A DNA stretch of 64,000 nucleotides from Dyadobacter sp. (lineage in GTDB: Bacteria > Bacteroidota > Bacteroidia > Cytophagales > Spirosomataceae). The position numbers and the translations under genes are program-made. Within the stretch, counting starts at the first letter, position 1. Each line of letters starts with the position of its first letter. Positions 1-8,489 of the stretch are shown piece after piece. Where the stretch lies: positions 62,001 to 126,000 of the forward strand of contig NZ_JAGIAS010000009.1 of NCBI RefSeq assembly GCF_017744695.1. Reading direction: 5' to 3'. The notes under the pieces were generated by a model. That model was not told where the DNA came from. It did not search any database and was given only the letters and a program-made list of their open reading frames with translations.

Positions 1-87
1 TTGCGATACTGGCAAATCTTAATATTTTACTATTCGGATGCTTTTTTGATATTTAATACAAATATAAAATAAATTCAATTATCGATG

Positions 88-828
88 CTATTTTGATACA
101 AGTTTTTCATTCTGGAATGGATATTTGGATAGCCAGCCGTTTTTGTCACATTTCGAAATCATATCGAGATGCCCCATCTTGTGGGCGTCGGATCCTAAAA
201 AGCTCACTAACTGTTTTTCCAGTAACCAGTTGGCCATTTTCTGAACGTTGGGACCGTAGTAGGAGCTAAGCGATAAAACATTTACTTGCAATTCGCACCC
301 TTGTGCTACCAGCTTTTGAAATACCTCAGGTTGCGAGTGGAAGTAGGTGTAACGCTCGGGATGGGCGAGGACCGGCTGGTATCCTTTTGCCAGGATTCCG
401 AACAAAGTTTCGGAAGTATTCATCAGCGGCGTTGAATAAGGTAATTCAACGAGCAACCGCTTGCCAGGCAAAGTGAGTAGCTCTTCGCCTTTCGAGAGCA
501 TTTCAACGAAATGTTCGTCGATGAAATATTCGGCGGCCGCTTGTACATTGACTTCAATATTCGCGTCACGGCAGGCATCCCGAACTTGTTTTAAGCCTTG
601 GCGTATGATGTCCGGAGTGTTTCTGTAGCAATCCCATATCACGTGCGGGGTGGTGATGATATGCGAGTATCCCAGCTCCTTCATCTTGAGGATCATTTCT
701 ATCGACTCCTCCACCGTTTCGACCCCATCGTCAATCCCCGGAATCAAATGGGAGTGAATATCGATCCCGATTCTGTCCAACTGAACTATTTCTGCGGTCT
801 TACTTTTTCCGAATAACCAACTTAGCAT
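88..828 (-). CDS. CpsB/YwqE-type tyrosine-protein phosphatase (PHP fold)
   Basis: 246 aa, the normal length for the CpsB/CapC/YwqE family of manganese-dependent phosphotyrosine phosphatases that act on exopolysaccharide-regulating kinases. Seen: the N-terminal metal motif DIHSHLIPGIDDG (His25, His27, Asp33), a central LAHPERY near residue 156 and GSDAHKMGH near residue 212, the usual PHP metal ligands in order. No signal peptide, so cytoplasmic. It lies 7 nt downstream of a Wzi-like gene on the same strand and is probably co-transcribed with it, which fits capsule/EPS control. The cognate kinase (Wzc-like) is not in the window, so the substrate is inferred. Confidence 0.9.
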   Translation of the reverse strand: MLSWLFGKSKTAEIVQLDRIGIDIHSHLIPGIDDGVETVEESIEMILKMKELGYSHIITTPHVIWDCYRNTPDIIRQGLKQVRDACRDANIEVNVQAAAEYFIDEHFVEMLSKGEELLTLPGKRLLVELPYSTPLMNTSETLFGILAKGYQPVLAHPERYTYFHSQPEVFQKLVAQGCELQVNVLSLSSYYGPNVQKMANWLLEKQLVSFLGSDAHKMGHLDMISKCDKNGWLSKYPFQNEKLVSK

Positions 829-835
829 ATTGCAA

Positions 836-2302
836 TTAAAACGTTTTGGAGAGCTTTATCTGGAATCCTGCAGAGTTATAAAGAAGCTTTCCATTGTCAA
901 ACGCCACTATCCCTGCTATCTTAAATCCATTCATTAACTCGCGATTTACTTCAAGCATTCCTGAAAATTGTCTTGTTGCTTTAAATATTCCATAAATTGG
1001 CTCAGTATGAATGGTACCGGTGGTATGGCCGACGAGGCTCGTTCCGAAGGTACCGTAATTGGTGGAGTAAGTAAGTTTAGTCATAATCCCCAGCGGCCCA
1101 GCTGAGCCTGCAAAGCCGAAATGGAAAGCAACGACCCGGTTGTTGGTGAAATAATCCATCGGGTATGTCGGCAAACCCTTTCTCATATCCCGTCGATTGG
1201 TAATTAGTGGTGTGCCCAGTCCTACGGTTTGATAAGACCATCCTTCCTTGTATAGATAATTGTTATAATAGTCTTCATCACCGGAAGGAGTAATCTTAGA
1301 CCCTGCCTCTCCTCCCTGGTTCTTGGTGTAAAGGAATTCGAACAGTAGCTTGTTCCACTTTACTTTACCTGTGCTGATGGTTTTGTTGATGATGCTCAGT
1401 CCGTGAAGCCCGTCTTTTACGTTGGAAAGGTGGGCAAGCCCCCCGACTTCATAAAAGGTCTGGCGGTAGGCGAGCAGCTTCACGTTTTTGAAATCGTACT
1501 CAAAACCGACGTCGATTGATCCCATATGGTTGCCTACCTTGCTGGAGTTCCAGACCTTTCCGAAAATCACATATTCGTAAGTCTCCAACCCGCGAAGCTC
1601 GAATCTGTTTTTACCAAATGTTTTCTCCGACCACACATACTTCTCATCCCCAAAAAACACCTGATGATTAAATCCTCCATACAATTTGAATCTGGCTGCC
1701 GGCTTACCCAGCCGTACGTAAAGCGACTTTTGGTGAAATTGCGTGGTCGTCATGTTCGTGTCTCCATATTGCACCGGCGTCTTGCCGACCCAGCCGTGAG
1801 CGAAGTTGCCCTTAAATGCCACAAAACGTCCCAAAAATGGGATCGGATAATACTCGGGTATCGAAATCTGAACCTTTGGGATGCCCAGCGCATTGCCGGA
1901 TATCGCATAGTTTCCCGAGGTCAGCAGGGTGTCGGATAATCCCATTACTTCCTTGATCCGGCCGCCTTGCAACTGAAATATACCTATGCGGAGTTTGCCG
2001 TAGCCTTCAATGAGTGTCAGGTTGGAACCTTTCCCGGCGTTGCCACGAACTTGTAGAGATGCTCCCCAGTCGACGAGTTTGGTCTTGGAGGTGTCATAGT
2101 CTACGCGGGCGCTGCCGATCAGGCTTGCCGAAGGTCCTGACAATGGGACACTTCCGAATTGATTGGAACGCATCCAGAAGGGAACCTGGTCATTAGAAGT
2201 AAAGCCGGCCTGACCTTCCAGACCAAATCGAACGTATGGAAATTGGGCCTGGGCGTTAAGGAGGGGTGTTGTGCACAAAAGTGCAATCAGGATTTTCTTC
2301 AT
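836..2302 (-). CDS. Capsule assembly Wzi-family outer-membrane protein (copy 1)
   Basis: 488 aa with signal peptide MKKILIALLCTTPLLNAQAQ. It begins with the hallmark segment of Bacteroidota Wzi-like proteins (VPFWMRSNQFGSVPLSGPSASL) and alternates short amphipathic strands with turns to the end, as in an outer-membrane beta-barrel. Wzi in E. coli is an 18-strand barrel lectin that anchors capsule; the Bacteroidota family is annotated by homology and its role here is inferred. It is a clear paralog of the gene upstream (2401-3813): both share GxLRxGxFQxxGGRxxExxGLxDTLLTSG and the EDYYNNYxYxxGWSY segment. It has its own promoter and is followed after 7 nt by the CpsB-type phosphatase. Confidence 0.85.
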   Translation of the reverse strand: MKKILIALLCTTPLLNAQAQFPYVRFGLEGQAGFTSNDQVPFWMRSNQFGSVPLSGPSASLIGSARVDYDTSKTKLVDWGASLQVRGNAGKGSNLTLIEGYGKLRIGIFQLQGGRIKEVMGLSDTLLTSGNYAISGNALGIPKVQISIPEYYPIPFLGRFVAFKGNFAHGWVGKTPVQYGDTNMTTTQFHQKSLYVRLGKPAARFKLYGGFNHQVFFGDEKYVWSEKTFGKNRFELRGLETYEYVIFGKVWNSSKVGNHMGSIDVGFEYDFKNVKLLAYRQTFYEVGGLAHLSNVKDGLHGLSIINKTISTGKVKWNKLLFEFLYTKNQGGEAGSKITPSGDEDYYNNYLYKEGWSYQTVGLGTPLITNRRDMRKGLPTYPMDYFTNNRVVAFHFGFAGSAGPLGIMTKLTYSTNYGTFGTSLVGHTTGTIHTEPIYGIFKATRQFSGMLEVNRELMNGFKIAGIVAFDNGKLLYNSAGFQIKLSKTF

Positions 2303-2321
2303 GTTTTACGTTGAGTACAAG

Positions 2322-2351
2322 CAAAGTTACTGACTCCGATCAATTATCCAA
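2322..2351 (-). promoter_or_regulatory. Bacteroidota-type promoter of wzi-like copy 1
   Basis: On the minus strand a TTG (2349-2351) is followed after 19 bp by TAACTTTG (2322-2329), a match to the Bacteroidota sigma-A consensus TTG-N18-20-TAnnTTTG. It sits about 20 bp upstream of the start codon at 2302. This shows that copy 1 need not depend on read-through from the upstream paralog. Confidence 0.7.
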
Positions 2352-2400
2352 CCATTGAAGGAATGCAGTTTGAATTATTCCTTGAACAATCCGTTTGGCG

Positions 2401-3813
2401 TCAAAATGATTTTGCCAGTTTCGTAATTACTCCCACAGAGGAGGGTAACACATCGCCGGCGTCAAGAGCCGCCGCCAATCCTAAACTAAAATCGTGCCTG
2501 AATACTTTGCGAGCTTCCAGGTAACCGGAAAATTGCGAACGTTTACCAAATGCCTTTCCGGTCGAAAATGTTCCGTAATTCGTTGAGTATGTTAGCTTAA
2601 GAAGTGCTGACCATGATTTGGAGTTTGCCGAGGCAGCACCGTGAAATGCCAGCAGACGGTTGTTGATGAAGTATTCCCGCTCATTTCTGGGAAGCTCGCT
2701 CTTGCCGTCCAAAGTGGTGGTGATCAGGGGAGTTCCGAGTACGTTACCGTAATAAGACCAGCCTTTGCGGTATATATAATTATTATAATAATCCTCGTAA
2801 CCCAGCAGCCCAAGCCGCTTCACGGCATCTGCTGCCTGATTTTTGGTATAAACTGCTTCAAATGTCACCTTTTTCAACCGAAACCGCTCATCAGCAGGGG
2901 CTTTGGTTGTAAAACTTATTCCATTTAGTCCATCGGCTGCATTGGCCAGGTGTTTGAGGCCGTCTTTGTCGTAAAAGCTCTGACGGTAGAGCATAATGGT
3001 TAACGACCCGGTGTCGTAGGTAAGACCGAGATCCACGGAGCCCAGGTGGTTTCCGACCTGGGAGTATTCAAAGCGCTTGCTGAGCACGACGTAGCTGTAT
3101 TCTTCCCAGCGCGAAAGTGTAAACTCATTTTTTGAGAAAATAGACTTGTTGTTTCCCCACTGCACGTTGTCGTTCAGGCCTGCGAAAACTTTGAGTTTTG
3201 AAGTCGGCGTTCCGAAACGCAGGTAAAGGGATTTTTGATGCAGGTATGTTCTGGCTTCATCCACTTGTCGATAGGGGAATTGGATTGCCAGGGTACCCAT
3301 CCAGCCATGTGCGTAGCTTCCCTTGACAGCGATAAACCTTTTGAGTATTGGAATGGCGTAAAATTCGGGCACGGAGAGCTCTACTTTGGGGATACCCAGG
3401 GCATTACCCGAGACGGAGAAACTGCCGGAAGTCAACAATGTGTCGGTCAGCCCGATGGTTTCGCGAAAACGGCCGCCACGTATTTGAAAGGCGCCGAGCC
3501 GCACTTTTCCGTATCCCTGAATGAGTAGTGCTTTCACGCTGCTGCCTGCATTCAAGCGGCCTTCCAATCCTGCGCCCCAATCGAAGAACTTGTCGCGTGA
3601 AGGGGCAAATACTTTTTCAGACCTGACGATGAAGCTCGCCGAACCACCCTCCAATGGAGTACTTCCGTATTGATTGCTCCGCATCCAGAACGGCACCACA
3701 TCATTTGTTGTGACCGATCCCTGCGCTTCAAGGTTTAATTTATACAGTGATCCCTGCGCAAAGGTCAAATGAGAGAATAATACAAAAAGAAATGGTAATA
3801 GGCTTATTTTCAT
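2401..3813 (-). CDS. Capsule assembly Wzi-family outer-membrane protein (copy 2)
   Basis: 470 aa from the ATG at 3813, chosen because it begins a good signal peptide (MKISLLPFLFVLFSHLTFAQ); an in-frame start 8 codons upstream would lie almost on the promoter. Same family as copy 1: VVPFWMRSNQYGSTPLEGGSASF at the N-terminus, barrel-like strands throughout, C-terminal aromatic Phe as in many outer-membrane proteins. Tandem duplication with considerable divergence. Likely part of an envelope polysaccharide locus with copy 1 and the phosphatase; the substrate polysaccharide cannot be told. Confidence 0.85.
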   Translation of the reverse strand: MKISLLPFLFVLFSHLTFAQGSLYKLNLEAQGSVTTNDVVPFWMRSNQYGSTPLEGGSASFIVRSEKVFAPSRDKFFDWGAGLEGRLNAGSSVKALLIQGYGKVRLGAFQIRGGRFRETIGLTDTLLTSGSFSVSGNALGIPKVELSVPEFYAIPILKRFIAVKGSYAHGWMGTLAIQFPYRQVDEARTYLHQKSLYLRFGTPTSKLKVFAGLNDNVQWGNNKSIFSKNEFTLSRWEEYSYVVLSKRFEYSQVGNHLGSVDLGLTYDTGSLTIMLYRQSFYDKDGLKHLANAADGLNGISFTTKAPADERFRLKKVTFEAVYTKNQAADAVKRLGLLGYEDYYNNYIYRKGWSYYGNVLGTPLITTTLDGKSELPRNEREYFINNRLLAFHGAASANSKSWSALLKLTYSTNYGTFSTGKAFGKRSQFSGYLEARKVFRHDFSLGLAAALDAGDVLPSSVGVITKLAKSF

Positions 3814-3834
3814 GCATATAACGTTGAGCTTAAC

Positions 3835-3863
3835 CAAATATAAGGAACAACGTTACATTTCAA
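3835..3863 (-). promoter_or_regulatory. Bacteroidota-type promoter of wzi-like copy 2
   Basis: Minus strand TTG (3861-3863), 18-bp spacer, then TATATTTG (3835-3842), fitting TTG-N18-20-TAnnTTTG. The element ends 21 bp upstream of the chosen start codon at 3813, which supports that start. Confidence 0.7.
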
Positions 3864-3927
3864 TGATCGGTCAAACTAATTTTATAGAGGATTTTACTAA
3901 ATGATAATATAGTTCCCAACAGGTGAC

Positions 3928-5700
3928 TTACCGCCCGGCGAGCGTCTCCTGATGCCGCCACAAGTCCTGGAATGCCGGGCTGTTCCGGTGAAGATGATCA
4001 AATGTTCCTTCGTCGATCAGGTAGCCATCGCGGAGGATGTATACGTAATCGAACTTGGTGAGCAAATGTAGCCGGTGGAGTGTCGACACGACGGCTTTGC
4101 CACTGAATTCGGCAAACATTTTATCATAAATCGCCGATTCGGTTTTCGGGTCGATACTGCTGGTCGGCTCATCGAGCAGCACAATGTCGCTCGTGCGTGC
4201 TGCGAGGATGCCGCGTGCGAGCGCGAGGCGTTGCTTCTGGCCACCCGAGAGGTTTACACCCTTTTCCTGGATGCTGGATTCGAGGCGTCTCGGTAGCTTT
4301 TCGACTACCTCTGCGAAATGGGCAGTTTCGCAAACCTGCATAATGTCGTCTTCTTCGAATGGCAACCCGAGGGTAATGTTGTAGGCAATGGTATTTTCAA
4401 AAATCTCGGGGTCCTGCGGAAAGAGCGTCACCTGGTCAGCAAGCATTTCAATGGCTGCTTCGTACCGGCCGTCGACGGTTACTTTCACGTCCTTTTCAGG
4501 TTGATACAAACCTCTTAGCAAGGCAAGCAGCGTACTTTTCCCGCTACCGCTTTCGCCGATGAAAGCGATGCGCTGGCCGCGGCGAACGCGGATATCGAGC
4601 CCGTGGAGGCTGTGGGCCTGTTTTTCCGCATCGTAGACTTCGCCATGGGAGAAATTCAGATTGCTGATGTGGATTTCCTGCCAGTTTTCCGGAAGGTCAC
4701 CGGCCTCGTCGATGCGGTGATGCTCGCGATAGGCCTCGCCGATGGCCCGGGCAGTTTGTACTTCGGTGTTGTAGCGGATGATCTCGGTGTATTGCCAGGC
4801 AATGTCCTGAAATACTGAGGTAAACTGGTTGACATAACTCAGCAGCGTAACCAGCCCGCCGACCAGGAACACTTCGCCCGGCACATAATGCTGGTAGACG
4901 TAGCCGATGGTTACTACAATGTAGATGATCGCAATAAACACGCTTGCCACAAACCACTTCCATTCGTTAATCGACACCGATCGCCGGAAAGGAGGAAATA
5001 CGTCGGCTACCTTGCTCATCAAACTGATTTTCATCCGTTTTTCAAGCCTTAGTGTGATGACGGTGATGATATTGGAAAGGCTGTCAAACAGTGTAGAGGA
5101 AACAATGTGCTCTTTCTCGTTGGATTCGTCGAGCGCCTTAATGAAGGGCTTATCAAATTTAAAAATCACATACACATTGATAACACCAATGAGTACGCCC
5201 ACCGCGCCAAACAGGGGGGAGAACCAGATAATCGCGACGAAGGAAAATATGAATTTGGCAAATGCGTGCAGGAACATGAAGCCGTTCTGAAAGAAGTCCT
5301 TCAATGCTTCGTATGCCTTACGTATGCGGTTGATGGTCGCGCCGCTGTGGTGGTCCTGGTGCCAGCGAATAGGTAAATGCAACGCCTGGTGATACAATTC
5401 GTCGAGAAAATTGCGGCTCAGGTCGAATGCCAGTTTACGTTCCATCACGCGTGCGGGCCCGTGGAACGCCCATTCGAGCAGGATCAGGCCCAGGTATGCG
5501 CCCCCGTACACCCACACGTTGCGTAAGGTGCCCTCTGCATCCTGTTGGATGGATTGGATAAACCAGCCATAAAGCAGCGGATGCGCCGCCAGTACGAGGT
5601 TGGCCATCACAAACATTCCATACACGAGCAGGTAGCGGCTGCGTTGCTGCCGGGCATAGCGCCAGGCCGTAGCGAGCAGGGACAAATAGGGATTCTTCAT
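3928..5700 (-). CDS. ABC transporter, fused permease and ATPase (exporter type)
   Basis: 590 aa from the ATG at 5700 (MKNPYLSLLATAWRYARQ); an upstream in-frame ATG at 5757 adds 19 residues and is less likely. The N-terminal half is a type I exporter transmembrane domain with about six helices. The C-terminal half is a complete nucleotide-binding domain: Walker A GESGSGKST, Q-loop FPQDPEIFENT, signature NLSGGQKQR, Walker B DIVLLDEPTSSID and switch His in STLHRL. It probably works as a homodimer exporting a lipid, peptide or drug; the substrate cannot be read from sequence. It is on the strand of the Wzi genes but 115 bp upstream of them. Confidence 0.9.
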   Translation of the reverse strand: MKNPYLSLLATAWRYARQQRSRYLLVYGMFVMANLVLAAHPLLYGWFIQSIQQDAEGTLRNVWVYGGAYLGLILLEWAFHGPARVMERKLAFDLSRNFLDELYHQALHLPIRWHQDHHSGATINRIRKAYEALKDFFQNGFMFLHAFAKFIFSFVAIIWFSPLFGAVGVLIGVINVYVIFKFDKPFIKALDESNEKEHIVSSTLFDSLSNIITVITLRLEKRMKISLMSKVADVFPPFRRSVSINEWKWFVASVFIAIIYIVVTIGYVYQHYVPGEVFLVGGLVTLLSYVNQFTSVFQDIAWQYTEIIRYNTEVQTARAIGEAYREHHRIDEAGDLPENWQEIHISNLNFSHGEVYDAEKQAHSLHGLDIRVRRGQRIAFIGESGSGKSTLLALLRGLYQPEKDVKVTVDGRYEAAIEMLADQVTLFPQDPEIFENTIAYNITLGLPFEEDDIMQVCETAHFAEVVEKLPRRLESSIQEKGVNLSGGQKQRLALARGILAARTSDIVLLDEPTSSIDPKTESAIYDKMFAEFSGKAVVSTLHRLHLLTKFDYVYILRDGYLIDEGTFDHLHRNSPAFQDLWRHQETLAGR

Positions 5701-5890
5701 GCTAAAAATCAGTGGTTGCAGGAACGACGGAACGTCCCCCGGCTCACTAAACCACAAAATGCATTCGAAGGTTGCCTCCCGGTCGGTAAACTTTGCGTGA
5801 AGAATCAGTAGTTTTTAGGAGTTTGCGGTTTAGTTACACGTTGACCGATTTTGACAAACCAACCTTTTTGAACTACCAAACCGGAATTTT

Positions 5891-6532
5891 ATGAAAAGAT
5901 TAATGCACGTTTTTTGCAGCGCTGTTTTGCTGAGCATTGCCCTTGGAATTTCTGCACACGCACAGGACGGCTGGATCAGCCTGTTCAACGGAAAAGACTT
6001 TACCGGTTGGAAAATCGGTGCGAATGCCGGTTCCTTCACGATCGAGGATGGCACCATTAAAGTGGCCGGGCCGCGGGCGCACCTTTTTTATGAAGGGCCG
6101 GTTAAAAACCACATGTTCAAAAACTTTGAATTTAGGGCACAGGTTAAGACTACGCCGGGCTCGAACTCTGGTATTTTCATCCATACTACTTACCAGGAAG
6201 ATGGCTGGCCGGCGGTAGGTTACGAAGTGCAGGTTAACCAGTCGCATACAGACTACAAGCGCACCGGTAGCCTTTACAATGTGATCGACGTAAAAGATAC
6301 TTACGTGAAAGACAATGAATGGTATACCGAGTATATCAAAGTGGAAGGCAAGCACATTACTATTAAAATCAACGACAAGGTAGTGGTAGATTATGAGGAA
6401 ACCGGCGTTGACAAACGTGAGGGCGAGATGAAGAATAGATTCCTGAAACAAGGTACATTTGCATTGCAGGCGCACGACCCCAAGAGTGTGGTGTACTACA
6501 AAGACATCCAGGTAAGACCGCTAACCGAATAA
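5891..6532 (+). CDS. Secreted DUF1080 protein (3-keto-disaccharide hydrolase-like)
   Basis: 213 aa with signal peptide cleaved after SAHA. DUF1080 (PF06439, concanavalin-like lectin/glucanase fold) features are clear: GWISLFNGKDFTGWK near the start, SNSGIFIHTTYQ in the middle, YEVQVNQSHTD, and a C-terminal ALQAHDPKSVVYYKDIQVRPL. Family members have been linked to cleavage of 3-keto sugars; here that is family knowledge only. The next gene begins 15 nt downstream, so the two may be co-transcribed although functions look unrelated. Confidence 0.88.
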   Translation: MKRLMHVFCSAVLLSIALGISAHAQDGWISLFNGKDFTGWKIGANAGSFTIEDGTIKVAGPRAHLFYEGPVKNHMFKNFEFRAQVKTTPGSNSGIFIHTTYQEDGWPAVGYEVQVNQSHTDYKRTGSLYNVIDVKDTYVKDNEWYTEYIKVEGKHITIKINDKVVVDYEETGVDKREGEMKNRFLKQGTFALQAHDPKSVVYYKDIQVRPLTE

Positions 6533-6547
6533 CCCACATTGCTTCCG

Positions 6548-7024
6548 ATGGAAGAAGAAGTTCATTTCGAATCGATGTTGGAACGCTTCCCCAAAAAGGG
6601 AGGCGAATTTTATATGATAGTGCCCGATGAGGTAGCTGCGCAATTCGTCGAAGGACGTAAGCCCGCGCGTGTGCGCTGCGTGATCAACGGCCAGGTGCAT
6701 TTCCAGTGCGCGATCCGTTCGAAGGGTGGGGGAGGCTTTTATATTAATGTAGCCACTCAGCTTCGTCAGCAGGGTAAGCTGGTGTTAGGCCAGAAACTGC
6801 ACGCGACTGTTCGAAAAGACGACAGTGAGTATGGCAGGGATATGCCAGAGGAATTGCAGGAATTGCTGGCGCAGGATGAAGAAGCGAAGCGGCTATTTGA
6901 AAATGCCAAACCGGTGAACCAACGGGCTATTATCCACTATATTGCCAGCGCCAAATCGGTCCAGGTAAGGATTGACCGCTCCATTATGATGACGGACCGC
7001 CTTAAAGCTGGACGTATTGTGTAA
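6548..7024 (+). CDS. DUF1905 / YdeI-OmpD-associated domain protein
   Basis: 158 aa from the ATG at 6548; a TTG at 6539 would add three residues. The N-terminal half (about residues 1-90) resembles DUF1905: FxxMLERFPKKGGEFYMIVPDEVAAQF, then a beta-rich stretch with SKGGGGFYINVATQLR. The C-terminal part (KRLFENAKPVNQRAIIHYIASAKSVQVRIDR) matches the bacteriocin-protection YdeI/OmpD-associated family. Cytoplasmic, function unknown. It is followed directly by the 10-bp-period repeat block. Confidence 0.75.
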   Translation: MEEEVHFESMLERFPKKGGEFYMIVPDEVAAQFVEGRKPARVRCVINGQVHFQCAIRSKGGGGFYINVATQLRQQGKLVLGQKLHATVRKDDSEYGRDMPEELQELLAQDEEAKRLFENAKPVNQRAIIHYIASAKSVQVRIDRSIMMTDRLKAGRIV

Positions 7025-7030
7025 AGAAGT

Positions 7031-7237
7031 GTCAGACGTTGTCAGGAATAGTCAAGTGTAGTGAAGTATTGTCACTGATTGTCAGGAGTAGTGAAGTGTG
7101 GTTAGGAATTGTCACTGATTGTCACGAGTAGTCAGGTGTAGTCATGAATTATTTTCCTCTCAATACATGACTACACTTGACAATATTTGACTACGAATGA
7201 CAACGCCTGACTACAAATGATAAGACTTGACCAAAAA
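7031..7237. repeat. 10-bp-period palindromic repeat block 1
   Basis: The left arm has twelve consecutive 10-bp units starting GTCA (or GTGA/GTTA) at 7031, 7041 and so on to 7141, typical units being GTCAAGTGTA and GTCAGGAGTA. A loop ATTTTCCTCTCAATA follows. The right arm has about seven units in the opposite sense, TGAC at 7168, 7178, 7188, 7198, 7208, 7218 (TGAT) and 7228. The innermost 16 bp of the arms pair with one mismatch. It lies between convergent genes, so one role could be a bidirectional terminator, but arm length and strict 10-bp phase exceed what a terminator needs. Related blocks lie at 8247-8316 and 10443-10560. Confidence 0.9.
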
Positions 7238-7240
7238 ACA

Positions 7241-8167
7241 TCATTCATCGCGGTTAGAGACATTCCGGTACTGGCTCGGAGAAATGCCTTCGGATTTACG
7301 GAATTGCCGGCCGAAGTAATTCAAATCAGAGAACCCCAGCTGATAGCAGATGTCGGAAATGCTATCCTTGGTGTGCGACAGGAGCTGTTTTGCCTTTTTA
7401 ATCTTTTCCCGCAATATAAAATCCAGAGGGCTGATGCTGAACTCGCGTTTGAACGCGCGGTAGAACGACGCCCGGCTCATGCAAGCCTTCTCGCTCAGGT
7501 CTTCTACCTGGATCTTTTCATTGATATTGGCTTTGATATAATTCACAACAAATGCCAGCGGATTGTCTTCGTGTTGGTAGGAGGCATCGTCGGTGGCGGC
7601 AAGGTGTTGTGTCTGGATAATATGTACAATGAGCTCCTGCAACGTCAGATCAGCGAGAATGTCTTTACCTAACGCTGAGCCGGAACAGATTTTAATCAGT
7701 TTGTTGAGCGTCTGTGCCAGTTCGATGTTATTGAGGAAATGATACTGGTTATGCTGCAAGGACCAGAACTGCTGCCGGCCTTCGCGGGGATAGGTCTCGC
7801 TGAGGCGGTCTACGATCTGCTGGATTTTCATCTGGTCGATGGCCAGGGCAATGCATTGGGTGGGATTGTCGCGCTGAGCCTCGGGGAAGTCGATTTTCAT
7901 CGTCACATTCGCAGGTACCAGCACCGTTTCTCCGGGAAGGTAATCAAATCCTGGCTGGTCGAACAAATGCATGACTTTTTTGCCCCGCAGCATGCTGGTC
8001 ACTACAAAATCCGGGAAAGTAAGCGGCACAAGTGCCGAAGGTTGCAAAGTTTCAAACAGGTTCAACTCGCAGTTTTCCAGCGTGAATGCCCTGCGGTTCT
8101 CCACCAACGTTTTCAACGATTTCTCCCCCGAAACCGCCACCTGATCCAATCTGAAACCCGCTGCCAT
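7241..8167 (-). CDS. AraC-family transcriptional regulator
   Basis: 308 aa. The C-terminal domain (about residues 205-305) has both AraC helix-turn-helix motifs: VEDLSEKACMSRASFYRAFKREF and SISDICYQLGFSDLNYFGRQFRKSEGISPSQYR. The N-terminal part resembles the AraC_N sensor fold (GxDYLPGETVLVPANVTMKIDFPEA). It is divergent from the aldehyde dehydrogenase-DUF779 operon, the common arrangement for AraC activators of aldehyde or alcohol dehydrogenases, so that operon is the likely target. The effector is unknown. The stop codon is 3 bp from the right arm of repeat block 1. Confidence 0.9.
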   Translation of the reverse strand: MAAGFRLDQVAVSGEKSLKTLVENRRAFTLENCELNLFETLQPSALVPLTFPDFVVTSMLRGKKVMHLFDQPGFDYLPGETVLVPANVTMKIDFPEAQRDNPTQCIALAIDQMKIQQIVDRLSETYPREGRQQFWSLQHNQYHFLNNIELAQTLNKLIKICSGSALGKDILADLTLQELIVHIIQTQHLAATDDASYQHEDNPLAFVVNYIKANINEKIQVEDLSEKACMSRASFYRAFKREFSISPLDFILREKIKKAKQLLSHTKDSISDICYQLGFSDLNYFGRQFRKSEGISPSQYRNVSNRDE

Positions 8168-8489
8168 TGTTTTCTTTTGTTTTAAACCTCAACATCTCTT
8201 ACAGCTCCCACACGCTTCACCACAACTCAACATCAATACAAACTCGTGACAATACCTGACTATCAATGTCCATCTATGACTATGCCTGACTACAAGTGAC
8301 AATCCTTGCTACGCCGGCCACCCTTACTCCTTCGTCCTTTCTTCCATCCTCCCACTAATCCATTTAAATATAACTCTTTTTCGAAAAAATGAGATAATTA
8401 TCCTAACACTTGACACGATCGTACCAATGATTAACGCCCGGCGAAGCTAGGTTTGTATTGTTAATCATTTCTAAATATAACCTTTAATC
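8168..8489. promoter_or_regulatory. Divergent araC / aldehyde dehydrogenase control region
   Basis: This 322-bp gap separates two divergent genes. It holds repeat block 2 (8247-8316), a perfect 10-bp palindrome GATAATTATC at 8393-8402, and a -7 element TAGGTTTG at 8448-8455 placed 34 bp before the dehydrogenase ATG. No good TTG lies 18-20 bp upstream of that -7 box, which would fit an activator-dependent promoter (inference). AraC sites are expected between 8310 and 8440 but I cannot define them. Confidence 0.5.
8247..8316. repeat. 10-bp-period repeat block 2 (single arm)
   Basis: TGAC-type units start at 8247, 8257, 8267 (TGTC), 8277, 8287, 8297 and 8307 (TGCT), an exact 10-bp phase. The orientation is that of the right arms of blocks 1 and 3. 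I find no loop or opposite arm beside it, so this copy cannot fold into the long hairpin. It lies in the control region between the AraC gene and the dehydrogenase. Confidence 0.8.

Noticed and set aside
8393..8402. GATAATTATC palindrome as a Fur box upstream of the dehydrogenase
   Set aside because: Only 10 bp and not the 19-bp Fur pattern; noted as a feature of the control region only.
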